From the NCBI GenBank assembly GCA_020442965.1, contig JAGRJB010000087.1, forward strand, positions 1 to 7,003: a stretch of 7,003 bases of DNA, written 5' to 3'. The notes beneath the pieces were generated by a model. That model had not been told where the DNA came from and made no database searches. It saw only the letters and a list, made by a program, of their open reading frames with translations. Within the stretch, counting starts at the first letter, position 1. The number at the start of each line of letters is the position of its first letter. A program made the position numbers and the translations under genes. Positions 1-6,310 of the stretch are shown piece by piece. Source of the DNA: Pseudomonadales bacterium (lineage in GTDB: Bacteria; Pseudomonadota; Gammaproteobacteria; Steroidobacterales; Steroidobacteraceae).

Positions 1-1
1 G

Positions 2-1105
2 CGCGAGGATGCCGAGCTGGGCGTGCGGGCAAGTTGGTTGGGAACACGGCTCGCCGCCAACGTGCAGCTAGCTGTCGTCGCCGATCCGGCCGACAACAAG
101 GAGTTCCGTTACGACGGTTCGTACGTTGGAGTCAATCTCGGCAATTTCATGATTTCGGCCGGCGCGATGGAGCGCTGGTGGGGGCCGGGGTTCGAAGGCA
201 GTCTGATCCTGTCTAACAACGCACGGCCGATCCCGAGTATTACTATCGAGCGCAATTACACCGATCCGTTCAAGTCCAAATGGTTGTCCTGGATTGGACC
301 GTGGCGCGCGAGTATTGCGCTCGGACGGGCGGAAGGCTCGGACGTCGCTTTGCCGAACACGCGATTCTTCGCAGCGAGGGTCAATTTTCGGCCGCGATCG
401 TGGCTCGAGCTCGGGCTGACGCGCACGGCGCAATGGTGCGGCGACGGTCGTCCTTGCAGTTTGCGTACGTTTGGCGATCTGTTGATTGGCCGCGACAATC
501 GCAGCGATTCACTAACCATCAATCAAGAGCCTGGCAATCAGATGGCAGGCTATGACGTGCGATTGAGATCACCGTGGCGCGCGTTGCCGTTAGCCGTTTA
601 CGGTCAGTTCATTGGTGAGGATGAGGCGGGGGGGCTGCCGAGCAAGTTTTTGGGCCTCGTCGGCGCAGAATGGTGGGGATCGGTGAGCTGGGGGTCGTAT
701 CGATTGCACGCCGAGTTGGCCGATACGGCCTGCGAGTTCTCTCGATCGTCGCCGCAGTTCGATTGCGCTTACCGCAATGGTCTCTATCCACAAGGGTACA
801 CTTATCGTGGTCGCGTAATCGGGCACAGCATGGATCAGGACTCACGGATGTACTCACTCGGTGCGACGCTCGTGCGAGCGGACGGCGATGCCGTGAATGT
901 GCTGGTCCGAAGGTCCGACCTGAATCGGGACAACGGCAGCAACTTCGTCGCGGCGGGACCCGTTGAAATTCAGAATGTCGAATTGCAGTACTCGCGCGCG
1001 TTGTGGACTGGGAAAATGTCGATTGGCCTGGGTTATGACGATGCAAGCGATGCCGCCGCGTCATCTGACATTCGCGGGTTCGTGAGTTGGAGACAACCGC
1101 TGTGA
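2..1105 (+). CDS. wzi: Capsule assembly Wzi family outer-membrane protein (5' partial)
   Basis: The reading frame is open from base 2 to the TGA at 1103-1105, giving 367 visible residues. The GTG at base 23 is internal, because the frame continues upstream in the same protein style, so the true start lies outside the window. The family (E. coli Wzi, about 480 aa) forms an outer-membrane beta-barrel that helps attach or organise capsular polysaccharide at the cell surface. Visible support is the RWWGPG motif at fragment residues 58-63 followed by SNNARPIP at 71-78, both typical of Wzi proteins. Alternating polar/hydrophobic strands rich in aromatic residues and glycine run through the fragment, as expected of a barrel. 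There are four cysteines, at fragment residues 146, 152, 244 and 255, in two close pairs that could form disulfides in extracellular loops or the periplasm. The gene overlaps the next one by 4 bases and sits directly before a Wza-like gene, as wzi does in group 1 capsule loci. The family call is firm; the polymer involved is unknown. Confidence 0.9.
   Translation, partial: REDAELGVRASWLGTRLAANVQLAVVADPADNKEFRYDGSYVGVNLGNFMISAGAMERWWGPGFEGSLILSNNARPIPSITIERNYTDPFKSKWLSWIGPWRASIALGRAEGSDVALPNTRFFAARVNFRPRSWLELGLTRTAQWCGDGRPCSLRTFGDLLIGRDNRSDSLTINQEPGNQMAGYDVRLRSPWRALPLAVYGQFIGEDEAGGLPSKFLGLVGAEWWGSVSWGSYRLHAELADTACEFSRSSPQFDCAYRNGLYPQGYTYRGRVIGHSMDQDSRMYSLGATLVRADGDAVNVLVRRSDLNRDNGSNFVAAGPVEIQNVELQYSRALWTGKMSIGLGYDDASDAAASSDIRGFVSWRQPL
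1089..1092 (+). promoter_or_regulatory. Ribosome binding site of the wza-like gene
   Basis: GGAG lies 9 bases before the GTG at 1102 and inside the end of wzi. It decides the start: the in-frame TTG at 1087 overlaps this site and has no good site of its own, whereas GTG 1102 has ideal spacing and overlaps the wzi stop codon. Confidence 0.7.
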
Positions 1106-3960
1106 CGCGCCGACTGATTGTTGCGAGCTTGTTGATAGTCCTCATGCTGACTGTCCCAGCCTGGCATACAGCCATTGCTCAACAGCAATTGCCGACGCCG
1201 ACACCTGAGCAGCTGGAGATCCTGCGCAGTCTCTCGCCTGAGGAGCGCGAGCGCCTCATGAAGGATTTGGGGCTGGGGGATCTGGGCGCCGGGATGCTCG
1301 GCGGCGACGCAAGCACGAAAAAATCTGCAACTTCGACCAATCGCGCTGTAACCGCCAGCCGTCTCAACGAGCGAACGGACGACCCAAAGCGCCTGCGTGC
1401 ATTGCGCGAGACGGAGAAGGAACTCGATCCTAGCATCTTGCGTAGCGAAGACACGGTGCTGATCGATGTGCAAAGAGCGCCGCCGCGATACGTGGTGGAA
1501 CAGCCCGGGAATCCCGCGAGTCGACTGATCCCGGATCCCGCGGAGGAGCCACTCACCGGAACGGAGAAGGATCGCCTCGAAAAGTTGCTCGAGATGTTGC
1601 GCGAGCGTAACCCTTACAAGCTCGATCGCAATGGCGTACTGCAGTTACCGGGGCTGCGACCGATCGCCTTGTTAGGCTTGTCGGAGCAACAAGCGACCAA
1701 ACGACTGGCGCTCGAGCCCGAATTGCTGCGGTTGAAGATCGAGCTGACGCGCCTGCCGCTGGAGAAATCCGGCGAGGACGGTCTGAAACCCTTTGGCTAC
1801 GATCTGTTTGAGCAGGACCCGCTCGATTTTGAGCCCGTGACGAGTAACCCGGTGCCTGCTGACTATGTCGTGGGACCAGGCGATGAGCTCAACGTGCAAT
1901 TGTTCGGCAGTCAAAACAAGAACCTGCGCCTGGTAGTCAGCCGCGACGGGCGAGTGAATTTTCCGGAACTCGGACCGATCAGCGTCGTTGGTAAGCGTTT
2001 TTCGCAGGTCAAGGCCGATATCGAGGGCCGTGTCGAGCAGCAAATGATCGGCGTGCGCGCGAGTGTGTCGATCGGCGACGTCCGCGGCATCCGCGTATTC
2101 GTGTTGGGCGAAGTGAAGCAGCCGGGCTCCTACACGGTGAGCGGCCTGGCGACCATCACCACTGCCTTGTTCGCCTCGAGCGGCGTGAAACCAATCGGCT
2201 CGCTGCGCGATATTCAGTTGAAGCGACAGGGCGCCACCATCCGCCGCCTCGATCTCTACGACATGCTGTTGCATGGCGACACGTCCGATGATGCCAAGCT
2301 GCTGCCCGGTGACGTGATCTTCGTGCCGCCGGTCGGTAGTACGGCGTCGGTCGATGGTGAAGTGCGCCGACCAGCGATTTATGAGCTGAAGAGCGGTGCG
2401 GCAGTAGCCGATCTGTTGCAGATCGCGGGTGGGTTAACACCCGAGGCAGACGCTGCACGCGCATCGTTGGCGCGAATCGACGAGAACAAGCGGCGTGTCG
2501 TGCTGGATGTTGATTTGACGGCCGCGGCGGGACGCTCGCGGCCTCTGCGCAACGGCGACGCTTTGCGGGTTTTGCGTGTGCGTCCGACGATCGACTCGGG
2601 CGTGGTCGTGCAGGGCCACGTTTTTGCGCCGACGGCCGTGGCCTACCGCGACGGATTGCGCCTGTCGGAGGTCATTCGATCGGTCGACGAACTGAAGCCG
2701 AACGCTGATCTCGGCTACCTACTGATACGGCGTGAGGTGGCACCCGATCGACGAGTCATGGTGTTGTCAGCTGATCTCACCGCGGCGCTGCGCAGCCCGG
2801 GTTCCGACGCCGACGTCCTATTGCAACCGCGTGATCGGATCACCGTGTTCGATCTGGAGACCGGACGCGAGCGGGTGATCAAGCCGCTGCTCGATGAAAT
2901 GCGCCTGCAGGCGCGCATCGATCGGCCGACCGAGCTCGTGCGGGTTGCGGGTCGCGTGCGAGTGCCGGGTGAGTATCCGCTCGAGCCCAACATGAAGATC
3001 AGTGATTTGCTGCGAGCCGGCGGCAGCCTGACGGATTCCGCCTACGGTGGCGAAGCTGAACTCACACGATTCGTGGTCTCGCCCGATGGCGCGCGGGTGA
3101 CCGAATTGATGAAGATTGATCTTGCTGCCGTGCTGGCAGGAGACGACGCCGCGAATATTGTCTTGCAGCCGTTCGATTTGCTCAATGTGAAGGAAATTCC
3201 AGCGTGGGCGCAGCAGGAAGAAGTTACCTTGGAAGGCGAGGTCAAATTCCCTGGCGTCTATCCGATCAAGCGCGGCGAAACGCTACGCTCCGTGCTGGCT
3301 CGTGCCGGGGGCATCACCGATCTGGCGTTCCCCGAGGGAGCTGCTTTTACTCGCGAAGACTTGCGCGAGCGTGAGCAGCAGCAACTCGACGTACTCGCGA
3401 CGCGCCTGCAGAGTGACCTGGCAACTTTGGCACTGCAGGCAGCCGCGGCGAATCAGTCGGGCGCTGGGCAGGCGTTACAGGTAGGCCAATCGTTGTTAGG
3501 CCAGGTGCGCGGTACCAGGGCGGTCGGACGATTGGTGATCAATCTGAACAAAGTGTTGGCGTCCACCGCCGGCGGTGCATCGGACGTCGTGCTGCGAAAT
3601 GGCGACCGTCTGATCGTGCCGAAGCGTCGTCAGGAGGTGACCGTGATCGGTGAAGTGCAAAATGCGACCTCACACTTCTACCGTAGCGAATTGGGCCGAG
3701 ACGACTACGTAGGCCTCTCCGGGGGAACCACGCGCAAAGCTGATCGAAGCCGCATTTATGTCGTGCGTGCTGACGGCAGCGTGGTCGCCAGTGAGAACTC
3801 GCGCTGGTTCAGTCGCTCGTCGCAGGTAGCGATGCGCCCGGGCGACACCGTAGTCGTGCCGATCGACACCGAGCGCATGCCGCGACTACCGTTGTGGCAG
3901 GCGGTGTCGCAGATCATGTACAACATTGCCGTGTCGGTCGCGGCCGTGAAGTCGTTCTAA
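1102..3960 (+). CDS. wza: Large SLBB-repeat polysaccharide export protein (Wza/OtnA type)
   Basis: The protein has 952 residues from GTG 1102 and exports polysaccharide across the periplasm and outer membrane. Residues 1-26 look like a Sec signal peptide (basic start, hydrophobic core, AIA|QQ cleavage). No cysteine occurs anywhere in the protein, so unlike E. coli Wza it cannot be a lipoprotein. Residues 27-225 are a charged, helix-rich extension. FGYDLF (231-236) precedes the polysaccharide-export domain, which starts at YVVGPGDEL (about 255-329). About six SLBB-like repeats follow. Their signature strands are GEVKQPGSY (repeat from about 330), GEVRRPAIY (from 414), GHVFAP (from 501), GRVRVPGEY (from 614), GEVKFPGVY (from 708) and GEVQNATSHF (from 846). 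Repeat five carries a helical, glutamine- and alanine-rich insert at about 749-805. The last 26 residues form a probable amphipathic helix, comparable to the outer-membrane helix of Wza. It is more than twice the length of E. coli Wza (379 aa) and resembles the larger OtnA-like family. The gene is coupled to wzi by a 4-base overlap. The family is secure; the exact repeat count is read by eye. Confidence 0.9.
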   Translation: MTRRLIVASLLIVLMLTVPAWHTAIAQQQLPTPTPEQLEILRSLSPEERERLMKDLGLGDLGAGMLGGDASTKKSATSTNRAVTASRLNERTDDPKRLRALRETEKELDPSILRSEDTVLIDVQRAPPRYVVEQPGNPASRLIPDPAEEPLTGTEKDRLEKLLEMLRERNPYKLDRNGVLQLPGLRPIALLGLSEQQATKRLALEPELLRLKIELTRLPLEKSGEDGLKPFGYDLFEQDPLDFEPVTSNPVPADYVVGPGDELNVQLFGSQNKNLRLVVSRDGRVNFPELGPISVVGKRFSQVKADIEGRVEQQMIGVRASVSIGDVRGIRVFVLGEVKQPGSYTVSGLATITTALFASSGVKPIGSLRDIQLKRQGATIRRLDLYDMLLHGDTSDDAKLLPGDVIFVPPVGSTASVDGEVRRPAIYELKSGAAVADLLQIAGGLTPEADAARASLARIDENKRRVVLDVDLTAAAGRSRPLRNGDALRVLRVRPTIDSGVVVQGHVFAPTAVAYRDGLRLSEVIRSVDELKPNADLGYLLIRREVAPDRRVMVLSADLTAALRSPGSDADVLLQPRDRITVFDLETGRERVIKPLLDEMRLQARIDRPTELVRVAGRVRVPGEYPLEPNMKISDLLRAGGSLTDSAYGGEAELTRFVVSPDGARVTELMKIDLAAVLAGDDAANIVLQPFDLLNVKEIPAWAQQEEVTLEGEVKFPGVYPIKRGETLRSVLARAGGITDLAFPEGAAFTREDLREREQQQLDVLATRLQSDLATLALQAAAANQSGAGQALQVGQSLLGQVRGTRAVGRLVINLNKVLASTAGGASDVVLRNGDRLIVPKRRQEVTVIGEVQNATSHFYRSELGRDDYVGLSGGTTRKADRSRIYVVRADGSVVASENSRWFSRSSQVAMRPGDTVVVPIDTERMPRLPLWQAVSQIMYNIAVSVAAVKSF

Positions 3961-4019
3961 GTCGTGCAGCGTATCGTTACGCTCGTGCTGCGGGATCTGC
4001 GTGACAATGAATTGCATAC
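3961..4019 (+). other. Intergenic gap with a small hairpin
   Basis: This is the only non-coding stretch in the window, 59 bases between the wza-like stop and the wzz start. It holds a perfect 6-bp inverted repeat with a 4-base loop (AGCGTA at 3968-3973, TACGCT at 3978-3983). No T-run follows, so it is not a convincing terminator. I see no convincing -35/-10 pair. It could be an RNA-processing or stability element, or chance. Confidence 0.4.
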
Positions 4020-4940
4020 ATGAATGATGAACCGCCCAGCGTGAGCGATTCAGACATGCCGCCGCTGACCCTTTCGCGACTGCTACGAGCAATGCGGCGT
4101 GCATGGCTGCCGATGCTGGTTGGCGGCATCGCGGTGATGATTGCCTTCTCGATTGTCGCTTTCACGCTGAAACCTGTCTATCGAGCGGTAGCAGTGGTGA
4201 TCCCTGTGACGGAAAGCCCAGGTGGCGGAGCGTTGGGCAAAATTGCGGGCCAGCTGGGAGGACTATCCGCCATTGCCGGGATAGGCCTTCCAAATGGTTC
4301 CGACCGTGACGAAGCTGTCGCGATTTTGCGCTCACGTTCATTCGGCGAACAAATCATTGCCGAAAAGAACTTGATGCAGACCTTCTTTGCTTCGCGCTGG
4401 GACGCGAACTCCTCAACGTTTCGCGCTGATTGGCGCGGTCGCGTGCCCACGATGGAGGATGCATGGCGTGTCTTCGATGAGCGCGTCAGGGCAATCGTCG
4501 AAGACCGAGACCGTGGACTCATCAGCTTGCGAATCGAGCTCGGTGAACCGCAACTTGCGGCAGTCGTCGCAAATCATATTGTACGCCGCGCGAATGAAAT
4601 CATACGTCAGCGAAAGATTGATGAGCTGTCGAAGAGCTTGAAATATCTCGAAGCGGAACTCGCGCGTGCTCACGTTACAGGTCTTGAGCAGGCTATTTCG
4701 CGCGTGATCGAGACACAAATAAACGAGCGAATGCTGGCAAGTGTCAGGAGTGAATACGCATTTCGAACGATTGATCCTGCGGTGCCTCCTGATTTGAATC
4801 GACCAGTTTGGCCACAAAAGCCCTTGCTCGCCGCATACGGTTTCACGCTTGGCGCTGGCCTTGGTTTGGGCTTTGCAACCTGGCGACGACGCAGGCGCCG
4901 GTACCATCGCCTGCAGGCTCAGCCAGAGTCGGATCCTTGA
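4020..4940 (+). CDS. wzz: Wzz-type polysaccharide chain-length determinant
   Basis: The protein has 306 residues and is an inner-membrane co-polymerase of the Wzz/PCP family, which controls how long the Wzy polymerase extends the chain. Membrane segment 1 is at about 30-50, preceded by basic residues (R20, R23, R26, R27). The large periplasmic part contains a Gly/Ala-rich stretch (68-90, including GQLGGLSAIAG), then a EAVAILRSRSF segment (98-108) typical of the family. A helical, probably coiled-coil region spans about 196-243. The conserved membrane-proximal motif IDPAVPP (251-257) plus RPVWPQKP (261-268) leads into membrane segment 2 at about 268-288. A cytoplasmic tail begins with RRRRRR (289-294). 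There is no Walker motif or tyrosine-rich tail, so it is not a Wzc-type kinase. The ribosome site before ATG 4020 is weak. The in-frame ATG at 4056 (residue 13), with GTGAG 10 bases upstream, is an alternative start that loses nothing recognisable. The stop overlaps the proposed wzx start. Confidence 0.9.
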   Translation: MNDEPPSVSDSDMPPLTLSRLLRAMRRAWLPMLVGGIAVMIAFSIVAFTLKPVYRAVAVVIPVTESPGGGALGKIAGQLGGLSAIAGIGLPNGSDRDEAVAILRSRSFGEQIIAEKNLMQTFFASRWDANSSTFRADWRGRVPTMEDAWRVFDERVRAIVEDRDRGLISLRIELGEPQLAAVVANHIVRRANEIIRQRKIDELSKSLKYLEAELARAHVTGLEQAISRVIETQINERMLASVRSEYAFRTIDPAVPPDLNRPVWPQKPLLAAYGFTLGAGLGLGFATWRRRRRRYHRLQAQPESDP

Positions 4941-6310
4941 GGCAACGAATTGCGGAGCTGATCCGCGGCGCAGTTCTTCGATTCGGCATTGCCGGCGATC
5001 GTAACGAGCCGGCTCTCCTGTTAATTCGTCGCGCAAGCTCTGTTGCTGTTGTTAGCGCAACAGGCACAATTCTCGCATTGCTGATGCAGCTTCTCCTGGC
5101 GCGTCTTCTCGGTATTGGCCCTTACGGAGTCTATAGCATCGCTATCGCTTGGATTGCGATCGCCTTGATTCCCTCAAAGGTCGGATTCGACACTTCGACC
5201 GTCCGATTTGTGGCGCGCTACCAGTCCGAAGGTGACGACGATTCCGTCCGCGCCGCGCTTTCCTTTGCGCGCTCAATCGTGATCGGAATCGGCTTGATCA
5301 CTGGTTTGCTCGTCGCAGTTTGGCTGAGCGCTGTTCAGGACCAACTTGATCTTGTCGCAGCCGCTCTGGTCTTCGTGCTGCTGCCACTGTGCGCTTACTC
5401 CGAGATCAGCGCGGCCGCGTTGCGCGGCCTCAACCGAGTTACGGATTCCTTGTTAGGGGACTCGATCATTAGACCCGGCGCAGTCCTGCTACTTGTGCCA
5501 ATCGTGTACTTTGTCAGCGGCAGCGTTAGTACAAACTGGGCCTTATCGATTTATGCCGTTGGCACATTTGCTTCGGTGGTCTGGGCAATTCATCGCCTGT
5601 CGGAGCATGGCATTCCGACCGGTGGACCGGCGGCTGACAAAAGAACTCGGGTCATGTGGCTGAAAACATCGATACCCTTGATGTTCGCGAATGGCTTTCT
5701 TGTTGTTATGTACTCGCTGGATACGGTAATGCTCGGTGCCCTGCGGGACTCGCAAGCGGCCGGCCTCTACTCCGTTTGTAGTCGAATGGCGGTGCTGGTT
5801 CTATTTGCGATGAACGCGGCGCAAACTGTTGCTGCGCCCATGATCGCGGCCGCTGGCCGCGAACCAACACAGCCCGCATTGCGCTCCCTCATCCGAACCT
5901 TCAATGTGATCGCCTGCTCGATCGCACTTCCTAGCGCGATCTTCGCGAGCATATTCGCCAGCAATTTGCTTGGTTTGTTTGGAGACGAATATCGGGTTGG
6001 CGCCGAAATTCTTCGAATCCTGGTCATTATGCAGGTGATCAACGTATTTACTGGCCCGGTCGGCACGTTGCTTGGCATGCTCGGGCTGCAAAGAGCATTG
6101 GCATATTTGATTGCTGCGGGTTTGCTGGTCAATTTGGTGCTGAACCTCGTGTGGATTCCGAAGTTCGGTGTGACCGGAGCAGCTTGGTCGTCGTTGGTCG
6201 CTCACTCGCTGTGGAATATTGCGGGAGTGTGGTTCATTCGCTACAGATTCGGTATCGACTGCACCGCTTTCTCCATCCTATCTTGGCGCGTGCCGAGGCG
6301 GATTCAGTGA
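4937..6310 (+). CDS. wzx: Wzx-type flippase for lipid-linked repeat units
   Basis: The protein has 457 residues if started at TTG 4937, which overlaps the wzz stop as TTGA. It belongs to the polysaccharide transporter family that moves undecaprenyl-linked oligosaccharide across the inner membrane. Support is the N-terminal motif LARLLGIGPYGVYS (54-67), then GFDTSTVRF (83-91), a D262-TVMLG helix motif, FGDEY (348-352), and a C-terminal NLVLNLVWIPKFGVTGAAW stretch (399-417); all are typical of Wzx proteins. I count about 12 hydrophobic segments, between about 34 and 434. An in-frame ATG at 4808 would give 500 residues. Those 43 extra residues overlap wzz by 133 bases, are Arg/Trp/Pro-rich, and are read across the conserved wzz C-terminus in another frame, so I reject that start. 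The ribosome site for TTG 4937 is weak (AGAG at 4925-4928), so the exact start is uncertain. The substrate cannot be read from the sequence. The 3' end overlaps wzy. Confidence 0.88.
   Translation: MRQRIAELIRGAVLRFGIAGDRNEPALLLIRRASSVAVVSATGTILALLMQLLLARLLGIGPYGVYSIAIAWIAIALIPSKVGFDTSTVRFVARYQSEGDDDSVRAALSFARSIVIGIGLITGLLVAVWLSAVQDQLDLVAAALVFVLLPLCAYSEISAAALRGLNRVTDSLLGDSIIRPGAVLLLVPIVYFVSGSVSTNWALSIYAVGTFASVVWAIHRLSEHGIPTGGPAADKRTRVMWLKTSIPLMFANGFLVVMYSLDTVMLGALRDSQAAGLYSVCSRMAVLVLFAMNAAQTVAAPMIAAAGREPTQPALRSLIRTFNVIACSIALPSAIFASIFASNLLGLFGDEYRVGAEILRILVIMQVINVFTGPVGTLLGMLGLQRALAYLIAAGLLVNLVLNLVWIPKFGVTGAAWSSLVAHSLWNIAGVWFIRYRFGIDCTAFSILSWRVPRRIQ
6295..6298 (+). promoter_or_regulatory. Ribosome binding site of the wzy-like gene
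   Basis: GAGG is located 8 bases before the GTG at 6307, within the last codons of wzx. It supports GTG 6307 as a coupled start. Confidence 0.6.

Noticed and set aside
23..25. GTG 23 as the true start of the Wzi-like gene
   Set aside because: The frame stays open to the window edge, the protein would lack the signal peptide and about a quarter of the usual Wzi length, and the first residues are already barrel-like.
1087..1101. TTG 1087 as the start of the wza-like gene
   Set aside because: The GGAG ribosome site at 1089-1092 lies inside these codons, and GTG 1102 has correct spacing, overlaps the wzi stop and gives a better signal peptide with basic residues at the start.
609..1175. 188-codon minus-strand open frame opposite wzi
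   Set aside because: It is antisense to a well-supported gene, is rich in Arg, Ser and Thr as shadow frames of G+C-rich genes are, and has no recognisable motif.
1672..2274. 200-codon minus-strand open frame opposite the wza-like gene
   Set aside because: It lies opposite the conserved export domain and first SLBB repeat, has a His/Gln/Ala/Arg-rich shadow composition, and shows no domain.
3968..3991. Rho-independent terminator after the wza-like gene
   Set aside because: The stem is only 6 bp and no run of T follows it; the sequence after it is CGTGCTGC.
4808..4936. N-terminal extension of the flippase from ATG 4808
   Set aside because: It would overlap wzz by 133 bases and is read across the conserved wzz membrane segment in another frame. 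Its Arg/Trp/Pro-rich residues do not look like a flippase start, whereas TTG 4937 gives the usual 4-base overlap seen elsewhere in this locus.
4413..5036. 207-codon minus-strand open frame opposite wzz and the wzx start
   Set aside because: It covers the conserved wzz C-terminus in antisense and has no motif or gene context; it is a chance frame.
5767..6205. Overlapping minus-strand frames opposite the flippase
   Set aside because: Both are antisense to conserved flippase helices and overlap each other in different frames, as expected of chance open frames.
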